Source: an uncultured Saprospiraceae bacterium
GTDB lineage: Bacteria; Bacteroidota; Bacteroidia; Chitinophagales; Saprospiraceae
Direction: 5' to 3'
DNA: 64,000 nucleotides
Assembly: GCA_938016265.1 (NCBI GenBank)
Contig: CALLWB010000091.1
Location: 25,207 to 89,206 of the forward strand
This document shows positions 19,678 through 28,443 of the stretch, piece by piece (positions within the stretch are counted from its first letter, which is position 1; each line of letters opens with the position of its first letter). The notes under the pieces are model-generated. The model made no database searches, was not told the DNA's origin, and saw nothing but the letters and a program-made list of their open reading frames with translations. The translations under genes and the position numbers were made by a program.

Positions 19678-21069
19678 CTAGTTATTAGCAGCCTTAGAAA
19701 AATAAACAACAGACTTAAGCAGTAGCTGCGAGATTTCCTGTAAGGATTCCAAATTGATTTTTTCCCAATCATCATCTGTCTTATGATAGTCGCTATGTGT
19801 ACCAGTAAATAGAAAAATAGCAGGCACTTTTTTTTCAAGGAAATAATGTTGATCTGACCTGCTTTTAAATTGGTGAATGTCTGTTTCAGGATTATTGTAG
19901 GCCAGATTGATTCTAAGATTTTTATGATGTGTTTGTGCGATAGCCGTCGTAACCTCTACTACTTTTGGAGAGCCAATCAAATACAATTCAGCCCCATGCT
20001 TGTCCTTTTTTGCTCTTCCAACCATGTCCATATTAAAAACGGCTTTCGTCTTTGCTAACGGGAAAATAGGATGATCTACATAATGTTTTGATCCGAGCAG
20101 CCCTATTTCTTCTGCTCCAAATCCAATAAATACAATCGACCGATCGAGCTGAAATCCACTTTCCTTAAGTTTTTGAATGGCTCTGGCAACTTCAAGTAAA
20201 ACAGAGATCCCTGAAGCATTGTCATCAGCACCATTGTAAATCCGTCTACCAATTTTTCCCAGGTGGTCATAGTGCCCACAGACAATCAGGTATTCCTTGT
20301 CAGCGCCCTTTCCCTCCAGTATTCCAATGACATTGTTTGAGATGATCAGGTTAGTTTTTAAAAGTTTTAACTTGATCGGTAGGGTGAACTTATCTTTTTG
20401 CATCAGTCTATTAGAAATTATCCCAGCGCTTGCAAACGTATGAAGTACCAAAAAACGCAGATTCGATGTTCCATCTTTCTTAAGAATTTTGTAGGTGTCA
20501 TTTTTACGCTTTTGGTAATCTTTCCTTTTTTCATAAACAAACAATACCCCCTGGGCTCCATTGTCGGCAAACTCTTGTAATATTGTTGGCAAATTGCTTA
20601 ACGAATCATTCACATAAATCACTATCAGGTTGTTGCGAATCAAAGATTTGTTTTGGTAGTCTTCCTGGTTGCTGGAATAAATCAAATCCAGTTTTGACTG
20701 AAAACGATAGTTAAAACTGCTCCTGGCAAAACTGGTTGGGCTATGAAAAGAAAAATTGCCAAACGTCAACTTTTCTTCTCCTTCATCTAGATAGGAAGAT
20801 CTAATAATAAATTCTTGAAGAAAGCCATTCTCCAAGGTCGGTTTTAGTCCTAACTCCTTATACTTGTTCACCAGATAATCCGTGGTCAATTTTTCTCCCT
20901 GCTGCCCAGTGCCTCTGCCTTCAAACTCATCGCTAGACAATATTTTGATATGATTTAATAGAGAATCAACAGCAATAGTTGGAAGTAGTGTTCCAGATAC
21001 ATCCTGACCGTAGGCTGTATATGAGCTAAATAGGATAATCCAACAAAATAATTTCAAGTAAGTCTTCAA
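19678..21069 (-). CDS. Secreted M28-family zinc aminopeptidase
   Basis: 463 residues with a Sec signal peptide ending near TAYGQD. A protease-associated-like insert (about residues 110-240) lies before the catalytic M28 domain. Zinc-ligand motifs of the family are seen in order: VCGHYDHLG (His), NGADDNASGIS (bridging Asp), FGAEEIGLLGS (catalytic Glu and Glu ligand), NMDMVGR (Asp) and THSDYHKTDDDW (His). It should cleave N-terminal residues from peptides outside the cytoplasm. No T9SS C-terminal domain is present, so it is probably periplasmic. It lies 18 bp downstream of the peptidoglycan-binding gene and may be co-transcribed with it. Confidence 0.9.
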   Translation of the reverse strand: MKTYLKLFCWIILFSSYTAYGQDVSGTLLPTIAVDSLLNHIKILSSDEFEGRGTGQQGEKLTTDYLVNKYKELGLKPTLENGFLQEFIIRSSYLDEGEEKLTFGNFSFHSPTSFARSSFNYRFQSKLDLIYSSNQEDYQNKSLIRNNLIVIYVNDSLSNLPTILQEFADNGAQGVLFVYEKRKDYQKRKNDTYKILKKDGTSNLRFLVLHTFASAGIISNRLMQKDKFTLPIKLKLLKTNLIISNNVIGILEGKGADKEYLIVCGHYDHLGKIGRRIYNGADDNASGISVLLEVARAIQKLKESGFQLDRSIVFIGFGAEEIGLLGSKHYVDHPIFPLAKTKAVFNMDMVGRAKKDKHGAELYLIGSPKVVEVTTAIAQTHHKNLRINLAYNNPETDIHQFKSRSDQHYFLEKKVPAIFLFTGTHSDYHKTDDDWEKINLESLQEISQLLLKSVVYFSKAANN

Positions 21070-21087
21070 GCGGCAGGTTTTTAAAAT

Positions 21088-21687
21088 TTATAGGCGATAC
21101 CCAAGTTTTAGAAGCGTATGTTTATCTAACATACCTGAAGGGGTTAAATCTTGGTCTTTCTGGAAATTCATCAATGCTTCTTTAAAGGTTGAGCAACTAG
21201 TTCCTTCACATTTATGCGCTTCTATGTATCCCGCTTCCTCTAAAATAGATTCTAATTTCTTGACAACAGTGGGGGTTACGAAACTAGGGCATAAAATTTT
21301 GAACCATTCTCCAGTGCCCTCCATTACAACACTTTTTATATAGGGTATTGTTTGCATTTCATAGTCGATCGTTTGGTTTTTATCCTTTACCTTAACGATC
21401 TTGTGAAACAAGGTATCAATTTCCTCCTCCGAATAATTTTTTGCAATTACCTTAAACTTTTTAGGATAACGCAAGTGCTCCTTCTCCTTCAGAAAATAAA
21501 GAGAATCAAGTTTAACCGGTTCTTGGTAATTACCAGTATACACGGGAACCTTCATTTCTCCTTTGTTGTAATTCGGCACCTGACACCTCGCATAGCAATT
21601 TCCTGGTTCGGCATTAGGCGGATAATCTTGTGCCTTAACAACACAAAGCAGGCTAATTATCCCAAACAAAGTAATCAGAAATTTCAT
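21088..21687 (-). CDS. Secreted peptidoglycan-binding-domain protein
   Basis: 199 residues, starting at the ATG at 21687, which begins a signal peptide (MKFLITLFGIISLLCVVKAQ); the frame remains open upstream to 21783, but that extension lacks a signal sequence. After the signal comes NAEPGNCYARCQVPNY, a cysteine-containing motif that recurs in Bacteroidota envelope proteins. The C-terminal 55 residues (FKEALMNFQKDQDLTPSGML, ending LLKLGYRL) fit a peptidoglycan-binding-1 domain. It probably binds the wall in the periplasm; its partner is unknown. Four cysteines could form disulfides. Confidence 0.75.
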   Translation of the reverse strand: MKFLITLFGIISLLCVVKAQDYPPNAEPGNCYARCQVPNYNKGEMKVPVYTGNYQEPVKLDSLYFLKEKEHLRYPKKFKVIAKNYSEEEIDTLFHKIVKVKDKNQTIDYEMQTIPYIKSVVMEGTGEWFKILCPSFVTPTVVKKLESILEEAGYIEAHKCEGTSCSTFKEALMNFQKDQDLTPSGMLDKHTLLKLGYRL

Positions 21688-21841
21688 TTTTTTAATGTTT
21701 ATCAGCAAAAGCAACTTCCAATAAGTGCGGTTTCCTCCTTTAAACCAAGGAGTTTTAAAGGCAGTTTCTACATACGCATACAAGATGCCATTAAGTTTTT
21801 AAAACTAATAATATTTTTGATGTTAATGCTGTGAAAGAATA

Positions 21842-23308
21842 CTAGTCCGCCCACTTTGGTCGTTCCGTACGTCCAATCGTCTCCTCCAGCCAGGAAGCTT
21901 TGGTCAGCGGTTTGGTAGACTGAATTTCTTCGGCAAGCTTTTGCATAGAGATCCGTTTCCCAAGGCGGAGGTTGGTCAGTTTGCGCACTAGTTTGATGAA
22001 GTTGGCGTAGGCCAGTTTGATGTCATCAGGGATCACCTTGTTCCTCGACAGGTATAAGCGAAACGATTCCAAATTGGACAGCAGCACCTCCGTCTCATCC
22101 AATTCAAAAGAAGTCTGAATCAACAACGTCTTATAATACATATGGTAGTAAAAATCAATAAACTCCACGTCAGAAAACTGAATGGCACGCAAATAATCTA
22201 GTGCGTCTTCAAATTGATTTTTGGCAAAAAGCAGTGCCGCCATATTAAAAGAAAACACATTTTCACGGACACCAGGGATGACCAATGGTTTGTAATTTTT
22301 TATGAACAGCTCTGCCCAGTCATATTCCTCCACCTGCACTGCCACATTGACAATATTCCGAAAGTGGTGATAGGAGATGGTTTTTCCGACGATGATGACT
22401 TTTTCTTCTAGCAGCAATTTGTACACCTCAAAGCTTTCTTGAGAATATTCAGGTTTGCCTGCGTAGATTTTCCATCGGGCATAATTCAGCATCAATGTAT
22501 ACAAAAATCGGATTTCTCCCTTTGGTATTTCGGATTTAAACTTTGCGAGATCTATTTTGAATTTTCTAAAATGTTCTTCATTTTCAAACTCCTTGAGCAT
22601 TAATACTACTCGATGATACAATCGGATGAAAGGAACCTGCCGATGGGTTTTGTCCATCTTCAAGTGATACAAAATTTCATCCACCAATTTCAGCTCGTAT
22701 TTAGAACCTACTATGTTTTGGCGATTGAGGACTAAGGCGGTATACTTGAGTTTTGCTGCCAGATAATACAAGTCTAGGTTGTTGACCACCTCTTGCAAAC
22801 TACTAGTTGTTGCTCGATTGTTGGTAACGGTGGTAAACCGGTAAGACTCTCGTTCTATTAAAAACTTGTAGTAATAAAACTCTGCATCTTTGTCTGGTTC
22901 TTCTTCAATTTGTTGCAATGTTTTTTTCAATCTGTTTTCAAAATGATCATACATTCCTTTCATCAACATTCCTTCTAGTAGATTGTTGTTGTTCAATCGG
23001 GTTTGATTTTCGTAAACAGTCTGTGAAATATAATTTTCTACCAGTTTGGTTAAGTCGGCAACTAACGCTCTCAATAGACCGTCATGGTACTCTTTTTTTT
23101 CTGGGAATACTTTTTGGAATATTTTTTCCTTGTACAGTCGTTTGTAAGCAGGATGTTGTTTTTTTAACTGTAAAAAAAGCTGGATTATTTTCTGATTTTT
23201 GTTGAAGAATGGGCTACTTAAATATTCATCCAGCCTACGGAGTTCCCTTGTGTCCATTGGTCTTAAAAGCTCCAGTATTTTACTTTTGAAGGGTTTTTTT
23301 TCGCCCAT
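21842..23308 (-). CDS. Uncharacterised helical protein common in Saprospiraceae
   Basis: 488 residues, no signal peptide or membrane helix, and rich in K, E, L and Y throughout, so largely alpha-helical (TPR/HEAT-like by composition). The start MGEKKPFKSKILELLRPMD and the segment YLSSPFFNKNQKIIQLFLQL are features I associate with a hypothetical family found in Saprospiraceae genomes, often in several copies per genome; that is from memory, not a search. The role is unknown. It is divergent from the LytTR gene at 23550, with a 241-bp shared upstream region in which I could not identify a promoter. Confidence 0.7.
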   Translation of the reverse strand: MGEKKPFKSKILELLRPMDTRELRRLDEYLSSPFFNKNQKIIQLFLQLKKQHPAYKRLYKEKIFQKVFPEKKEYHDGLLRALVADLTKLVENYISQTVYENQTRLNNNNLLEGMLMKGMYDHFENRLKKTLQQIEEEPDKDAEFYYYKFLIERESYRFTTVTNNRATTSSLQEVVNNLDLYYLAAKLKYTALVLNRQNIVGSKYELKLVDEILYHLKMDKTHRQVPFIRLYHRVVLMLKEFENEEHFRKFKIDLAKFKSEIPKGEIRFLYTLMLNYARWKIYAGKPEYSQESFEVYKLLLEEKVIIVGKTISYHHFRNIVNVAVQVEEYDWAELFIKNYKPLVIPGVRENVFSFNMAALLFAKNQFEDALDYLRAIQFSDVEFIDFYYHMYYKTLLIQTSFELDETEVLLSNLESFRLYLSRNKVIPDDIKLAYANFIKLVRKLTNLRLGKRISMQKLAEEIQSTKPLTKASWLEETIGRTERPKWAD

Positions 23309-23549
23309 TTCATTTTATTTGACAATAAAAGTACTCAAAAAAAAGGAGAATTTTACTACTTTTTGTTTATGTTCTATTTGGTTGTAAGTTATTGTAATTT
23401 AGGTTGTTGTGGCTTAATGTTATGCAAATTGGTTTATTTTTAATGGCCTAAAATTACTGCAATTTGCAAATAATGTACTTTTAGACATCTTGTATATCTA
23501 TTTACCTTGCTGATGCAATGAACGATTAACCAACAAAATTGTACGAAAT

Positions 23550-24017
23550 ATGAACTCCTTAGCCCTCCAATTTGAAGACAGCCCTGATAACACCAGAAAA
23601 CCAATAGTTATTGACTTGGCCAACCATCAGGGAAAGCAGGCAGAAGATTCTATTTTAAACAGACAATCTGCTTTTGACATTTTAAATTACAAAATATCCC
23701 TTCCTACTTCTGACGGATTGAGTATGGTAAGAATCCGAACAATCCTCTACTTCCAGGCCGAAGGCAACTACACTTTTGTGCACTTAGACAATGGCAAAAA
23801 GATTTTAGTATCCAAAACACTAAAGGAATTCGAAGCAAAACTAAATTCAGCCACATTTTGTAGAATCCATCGTTCTACTCTTGTCAATTTGACAAAAGTT
23901 TCTAAGTATATTAAGGGACGCGGGGGATTAGTGGTTTTAGACAACGGAACTCAACTCGCTGTCAGCACCAGAAAAAAAGAAGAGATTATAGATGTTTTTA
24001 ACCAATTTTTTATTTAG
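23550..24017 (+). CDS. LytTR-domain DNA-binding regulator (no receiver domain)
   Basis: 155 residues. From about residue 45 it is a LytTR DNA-binding domain: the strand pair around IRTILYFQAEGNYTFVHLDN, KILVSKTLKEFEAKL, the signature FCRIHRSTLVNLTKVSKYI and the final strand NGTQLAVSTRKKEEI. The first 44 residues are unlike a receiver domain, so no phosphorylation input is visible; activity may be set by a partner or by expression. It could control the secreted protein that follows (180 bp downstream) or the divergent gene at 23308, but this is only proximity. Confidence 0.85.
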   Translation: MNSLALQFEDSPDNTRKPIVIDLANHQGKQAEDSILNRQSAFDILNYKISLPTSDGLSMVRIRTILYFQAEGNYTFVHLDNGKKILVSKTLKEFEAKLNSATFCRIHRSTLVNLTKVSKYIKGRGGLVVLDNGTQLAVSTRKKEEIIDVFNQFFI

Positions 24018-24196
24018 CAAATACTACCCAAAAGAATACAGAAACTATATACAAAAGACCACTATTATCAACTATATTGAGAGTAACTTGTTGATAATTA
24101 ATAAATTAATGATTTATATAACTTTTGACCAAGGTATAAATTGTTTTAAAACAACGACCAATTGACCAACACAAAAAACAGTAAACATTCCCTATT

Positions 24197-26578
24197 ATGA
24201 AAATTCCATTAAGAAATTTAATATTAATGGTCTTCTGTTTACATTCCTTCTTAGGATACAGCCAAAACGGAGAATTCGATGTTCGGCTTGTCCAGATTGA
24301 TTATTCATTTGACCCCTGCCTTCAGCTCGGAAAAACTTCTGTAGATGTAGAAATCAAAGCGAATGCGAGTGCTACAAACTTCAGCCTCGCTGATCAAAAT
24401 TACAGGATGACCATAGACACCAATGTGCTCAGAAACCCCATTATAAAACAAGAACATGTGTTGTCCGGTATCGTCAACGGCCCCGGATATTCAGCAACTT
24501 TCAATCCGCACACACTTACTGGATCCCTTGGTGATATAGTTAGTTACAACGTAGCAATGGGAGGAGGATCAGGGTATCCTTTAGACCATATAAACTACAT
24601 AAAAGTCGGCCAGTTAGAATTCGACGTGCTCCTTGATCAATCAACATCCATTAATTGGATATCTACGGGATTCCCTGTAACAGTTATCAATGAATTCATA
24701 TCAATAGACAGCCTTAAGGAAACTGTCGGAATACAGTTTGACAGTGTGCTGGTAGATTCGCTTATTGGCGCACCAATTCCTCAAAGGATTTCTCAAAATG
24801 GACATATATGTATCGGACAATTAGGGGATCCTATGGAATACTCGGTCGCCAATGGTTCCTTTTACGATTTTAGAATAATTCCACCGTCCGCAGGTTCTTT
24901 TCTGCCTGACGCCAATAATAATACCAATTCAAATGTAAATGTAGCTTTTATCGAATTTTCAGATGCAACCCTCGATTCAGCAAAAGTTCAGGCAGGAAAG
25001 ACTTTCGGATGTGGATTTTATCCGCATAGGGAATGGACGGTTTATTTTGATAAGGAAGGCACGCACCCAGGAGATATTGATAACGATGGTATTGTCAACT
25101 GGTCATCAGATGCCACGGCACAATTGTACGCACTTGCAACCATGTTTGAAGAACAACAAGCGAATCCAACCTCGGCAGGTACACAAAGAGTCAATGACCG
25201 CGTAAATAACAATGCACCCTATCAAGTCTCCAATGAAAACTATGACTTCAATTGCCAGTACGCTGATGATTGGAAAGACGCAAACGGCAATGACCTGACA
25301 TTCAACCTCAACGGCCAGGCGATCAACATGAAACATGCCGACAGCAACGGGGATGGCGTATTGGTGACAACGACAGCAACAGACGGATATGAAATCGCAT
25401 TGGATGATCTGTCTACCATTTCGGGAGGCCCATTAGATGCAGATATTATTGGACGATATCATTTTGAAGGAGTTTCATCAGGGGCTCCAAACGCTCCCGC
25501 TACCACTGGTGGAGGTATCTTGCATATCCAATCCCTGGATTCGGTGATGGCAGAAAACAAAGATCTTCGATTGAAAGTAGATCTCGGAGAAGCAAATGTG
25601 CCCGTTTCGGATGTACAGAGCATTGGTTTTCGTGCAGAATTCACCTACGGCAGATTTGTAAATCCAGGACTTAGGTTAGATAGCACTTATATGGGAAATC
25701 CTACTGATCTTTTGGTTTCTGATTATGCAATATTGCCTGATACTTCTACGCAGGAAGCTCCTAGTTGGTATGTGGCTATTGGAAGGCCAGATCTTACTGG
25801 TGTTGAATTTAGAGGAGAAGAAGTCTGCCGGATTATTTGTGAGGTAACAATTGCAGGAGTAATGGGAGATGACGAAAATGCTAGTGCGTTTCGGGCTCCG
25901 CCACCTGCGCCTGATAGTGTAACGATCTATCTTAGGGATGTAGTCATTATTACCAAAAACGGAGTAGCGCTTACTTATCCCGGAGATTCAATCACGCTCG
26001 ACTATGTGCCAATAAGCGCACCTGTTGGACTTTCAGAGTTTACTGCTACCCGTACAGAGGAACAAATTGATTTGTTCTGGCGCACAGAAACGGAAGTCGA
26101 TTTTGATAAATTTGAATTGGAACGCTCTACCAACAATATTGATTTTGAAAAGATTCATACCCAGCGAGGAAAAGGAGTAGATGGCAATGGTGCCTCGTAT
26201 TTTTTCTACGATTTGAATATTCAATTTAACACCAACATGTATTATCGATTAAAAATGATTGATCATGATGGCACGGTTCATTATTCCAATGTAGAGGTAG
26301 TTAAGTTTATTAAAAAGAATTTCTCAAATCTGGAAATTCGCCCTAATCCAATACAGGGAAACACCACGTTGATTTTTGAAGCCTTATCGATCGATGAGTC
26401 ACTTAATATTAGGTTGTTTAATTCGCTGGGACAACAAGTCTACAGGACGCAAGTCCCGGTAAAACAAGGAGTAAATAACATTCCATTGCAATTGGAAAAT
26501 TATCCAGATGGAATTTATCAACTCCACGTATCACAAGGAAATTACAAAGTAACCAGAAAGCTGGTGAAAGTAAATTAG
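24197..26578 (+). CDS. Secreted multidomain protein with T9SS type A sorting domain
   Basis: 793 residues with a signal peptide (MKIPLRNLILMVFCLHSFLG, then YSQN). The N-terminal half is beta-rich; a calcium-binding-like segment HPGDIDNDGIVNWSSDA sits near residue 295, and another, MKHADSNGDGVLVT, lies near 380. A segment around residues 600-700 looks like a fibronectin-type or Ig-like domain (VGLSEFTATRTEEQIDLFWR). The last 80 residues form a T9SS type A C-terminal domain (LEIRPNPIQGNTTLIFE ... DGIYQLHVSQGNYKVTRKLV), which directs export through the type IX system. Probably surface-attached or released; no catalytic motif found. Three RNA-like hairpin elements follow it. Confidence 0.85.
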   Translation: MKIPLRNLILMVFCLHSFLGYSQNGEFDVRLVQIDYSFDPCLQLGKTSVDVEIKANASATNFSLADQNYRMTIDTNVLRNPIIKQEHVLSGIVNGPGYSATFNPHTLTGSLGDIVSYNVAMGGGSGYPLDHINYIKVGQLEFDVLLDQSTSINWISTGFPVTVINEFISIDSLKETVGIQFDSVLVDSLIGAPIPQRISQNGHICIGQLGDPMEYSVANGSFYDFRIIPPSAGSFLPDANNNTNSNVNVAFIEFSDATLDSAKVQAGKTFGCGFYPHREWTVYFDKEGTHPGDIDNDGIVNWSSDATAQLYALATMFEEQQANPTSAGTQRVNDRVNNNAPYQVSNENYDFNCQYADDWKDANGNDLTFNLNGQAINMKHADSNGDGVLVTTTATDGYEIALDDLSTISGGPLDADIIGRYHFEGVSSGAPNAPATTGGGILHIQSLDSVMAENKDLRLKVDLGEANVPVSDVQSIGFRAEFTYGRFVNPGLRLDSTYMGNPTDLLVSDYAILPDTSTQEAPSWYVAIGRPDLTGVEFRGEEVCRIICEVTIAGVMGDDENASAFRAPPPAPDSVTIYLRDVVIITKNGVALTYPGDSITLDYVPISAPVGLSEFTATRTEEQIDLFWRTETEVDFDKFELERSTNNIDFEKIHTQRGKGVDGNGASYFFYDLNIQFNTNMYYRLKMIDHDGTVHYSNVEVVKFIKKNFSNLEIRPNPIQGNTTLIFEALSIDESLNIRLFNSLGQQVYRTQVPVKQGVNNIPLQLENYPDGIYQLHVSQGNYKVTRKLVKVN

Positions 26579-26581
26579 ATA

Positions 26582-26644
26582 CCTTTTCGAAGGAATGTGT
26601 TGGTCATTGGCTCCTATGCCGGTCAAACATAGGGGCCAATTTTT
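26582..26644 (+). ncRNA. Two-hairpin RNA-like repeat, copy 1
   Basis: CCTT-TTCG-AAGG (26582-26593) is a small hairpin with a UUCG tetraloop. After the spacer AATGTGTTGGTCA, TTGGCTCCTATG (26607-26618) pairs with CATAGGGGCCAA (26628-26639, one G-U) around a 9-nt loop ending GGTCAAA, then TTTTT. It begins 4 bp after the stop of the T9SS protein, so it may also act as its terminator. Confidence 0.6.
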
Positions 26645-26693
26645 AAAAAATGTGTCTAATTAAAGAAGTTGAAGTTAAAGTACTTCAAAGAAT

Positions 26694-26759
26694 CCTTTTC
26701 GAAGGAATGTGTTGGTCATTGGCTCCTGTGTCAGGTCAAAACATAGGAGCCAACTTTTT
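26694..26759 (+). ncRNA. Two-hairpin RNA-like repeat, copy 2
   Basis: The same layout as copy 1, 112 bp downstream: CCTT-TTCG-AAGG at 26694-26705, an identical spacer, then TTGGCTCCTGTGT (26719-26731) pairing with ACATAGGAGCCAA (26741-26753) over 13 bp, a 9-nt loop ending GGTCAAA, and CTTTTT. An extra base pair and a G-U pair replace copy 1 positions without loss of pairing. Confidence 0.6.
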
Positions 26760-26813
26760 AAAAAAGTATAAAAGGTTTACCCCTATTGGGGCAATTATAT
26801 ATCAAAGAAGAAT

Positions 26814-26876
26814 CCTTTTCGGAGGAATGTGTTGGTCATTGGCTCCCGCGAGGTCAAACGTGGGAGTCAATTTTTT
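26814..26876 (+). ncRNA. Two-hairpin RNA-like repeat, copy 3
   Basis: The third copy, 120 bp after copy 2. The first hairpin is CCTT-TTCG-GAGG (26814-26825; A to G, still paired as U-G). The second is TTGGCTCCCGCG (26839-26850) with CGTGGGAGTCAA (26859-26870), loop AGGTCAAA, then TTTTTT. The apical pairs differ from the other copies, yet pairing is kept on both sides. Confidence 0.6.
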
Positions 26877-26964
26877 AGAAAAATTCGCGCTTAAGGCGCA
26901 TAAAGATAGGTTTGGGCAATTGCATAGTCGATAATCTCCATTATTAACTAATGTAATTGAACGT

Positions 26965-27003
26965 AAAGCTTTCGGCAAAATGTCGAAAGCTTTTTTATTT
27001 TTG
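26965..27003 (+). terminator. Terminator hairpin, overlapped by a possible -7 element
   Basis: AAAGCTTTCG (26965-26974) pairs with CGAAAGCTTT (26984-26993), extendable inward by two pairs, and runs into a T-tract. The tract also contains TATTTTTG (26996-27003), a match to the Bacteroidota TAnnTTTG -7 element, 17 bp before the next start codon. The same bases may end one transcript and start the next. Confidence 0.65.
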
Positions 27004-27020
27004 TGATAAATTAACTCCAC

Positions 27021-28022
27021 ATGATGAATGCTGTCCTATTAAAAAATCCTGGCCAACCACTGGCATTTTCTGAAGTCGCTAAGCCTTTGCCAGGCCCTGA
27101 TGAAGTATGCGTAAAAGTGAAGGCGGCCGCCTTAAACCATAGAGACGTTTGGATTACCAAAGGTCAATATCCCGGTATCGTACCAGATTTGATCCTAGGT
27201 TCAGATGGTGCAGGACTAGTAGAAGCGGTCGGCGAAAATGTCCCAGATTCATTGATTGGCAAAGCCGTCATTATTAATCCTAGTCACGGATGGACGGACA
27301 ATCCCAGCCATCAACCTGACGACTATCAGATTCTAGGACTTCCAAAATCAGGAACGTTCGCCGAGTATGTGATTGTTGAAGCGCAATACCTGATAGAAAA
27401 ACCTGCGCACTTGAGTTTTGAAGAAGCCGCTGCCTTACCACTGGCGGGGCTTACTGCTTATCGGGCGTTGTTTTCGCGAGCTGATCTGCGGGCAGGGGAG
27501 CGGGTGCTGATATCTGGAGTCGGAGGAGGAGTCGCTTTGTTTGCCTTCCAGTTTGCATTGGCGGCGGATGCTGTCGTGTTTGCTACCTCGGGTTCGGAAG
27601 AAAAACTAAACCGTGTCCTAAAAATGGGTGCTACAGGTATCGCCAACTATAAAGAAGAAGGGTGGGCAAAATCCCTAGGCAAATCCACACCAGGGTTTGA
27701 CGTGATAATTGACAGCGCTGGAGGGGAAGGTTTCAACAGCCTAATCAATCTTGCAGCTCCTGGAGGTCGAATTGCCTTTTATGGAGGTACCCGCGGAAAT
27801 ATTCCCAAGTTAAACCCACAAAAAATATTCTGGAAACAGTTGTCGCTCCTAGGGTCCACCATGGGCAATGCCCTTGAATTTAAGAAAATGATTGAGTTTG
27901 TTGATGCTCAAAAAATCCATCCTGTTATTGATGAGGTATTCCCGTTAGAACAAGCACAGCAAGCTTTTGATCGAATGGATCAAGGCAAACAGTTTGGGAA
28001 AATTATTCTTCAAGTGGGGTAA
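27021..28022 (+). CDS. Zinc-less MDR-type alcohol dehydrogenase / quinone oxidoreductase
   Basis: 333 residues of the medium-chain dehydrogenase/reductase superfamily. The GroES-like N-terminal domain shows ALNHRDVWITKGQYPG and LGSDGAGLVEAVGENV; the nucleotide-binding domain shows ISGVGGGVALFAFQFALAAD (a GxGxxG variant) and GFDVIIDSAGGEGFN. The usual catalytic zinc cysteine near residue 40 is absent (NHRDVW instead of a CxxD pattern), so it is more like a zinc-independent quinone/enoyl reductase. NAD(P)H-linked reduction of an aldehyde, quinone or enone is the likely activity; the substrate is unknown. The start could be either of two adjacent ATGs (27021 or 27024). Confidence 0.85.
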   Translation: MMNAVLLKNPGQPLAFSEVAKPLPGPDEVCVKVKAAALNHRDVWITKGQYPGIVPDLILGSDGAGLVEAVGENVPDSLIGKAVIINPSHGWTDNPSHQPDDYQILGLPKSGTFAEYVIVEAQYLIEKPAHLSFEEAAALPLAGLTAYRALFSRADLRAGERVLISGVGGGVALFAFQFALAADAVVFATSGSEEKLNRVLKMGATGIANYKEEGWAKSLGKSTPGFDVIIDSAGGEGFNSLINLAAPGGRIAFYGGTRGNIPKLNPQKIFWKQLSLLGSTMGNALEFKKMIEFVDAQKIHPVIDEVFPLEQAQQAFDRMDQGKQFGKIILQVG

Positions 28023-28055
28023 GGGGCGTTGGAGAGAGGATGGAAGTTCTTTTTG

Positions 28056-28400
28056 TTATCCGGCCTCTTCATTTGTGTTGGCACTGTCTTTTTGTCTCAT
28101 CACACTGTAATGGTTATAAACGGTATTGATAAAACTCAATATTATTCCTATGCCTATCAAAATGTAAAAGATGGTAAACAACTTTCCGGCATCAGTCTGT
28201 GGCGAAAAATCTCCGTATCCTATCGTTGTTAAAGTTATTATTGAAAAATAGATGGAATCTATCCAACTCCATCCCTCTAAATAATGGTACATCGTTCCGC
28301 CCAACGCTATAATTATTGAGGTGGTAATTAACAAATCCCTATAGTCATCATCTTTTAGAAATGAAATTAAAGTTCTGAATAGTAACATTTTGTGTTTCAA
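28056..28400 (-). CDS. Small two-helix potassium channel
   Basis: 114 residues with the ion-channel-2 architecture: helix 1 at about 22-40 (RDLLITTSIIIALGGTMYHY), pore helix and selectivity filter TLTTIGYGDFSP at about 57-67, and helix 2 at about 73-95 (LFTIFYILIGIGIILSF). It has no RCK/TrkA regulatory domain, so a simple K+ pore assembling as a tetramer is expected. It follows the minus-strand UspA gene by 43 bp and would be the last gene of the operon that starts at 29523. Confidence 0.88.
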   Translation of the reverse strand: MKHKMLLFRTLISFLKDDDYRDLLITTSIIIALGGTMYHYLEGWSWIDSIYFSIITLTTIGYGDFSPQTDAGKLFTIFYILIGIGIILSFINTVYNHYSVMRQKDSANTNEEAG

Positions 28401-28443
28401 TTTTATGAACGTAAGCAGGTGGTTTTGAATTTGAACGCCCCAT

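Noticed and set aside
26650..26934. A 94-codon + strand frame containing MCWSLAP-type peptides twice
   Set aside because: It runs through copies 2 and 3 of the hairpin array only because their offset (120 bp) is a multiple of three; copy 1 is offset by 112 bp and reads in another frame. The changes preserve base pairing, not protein.
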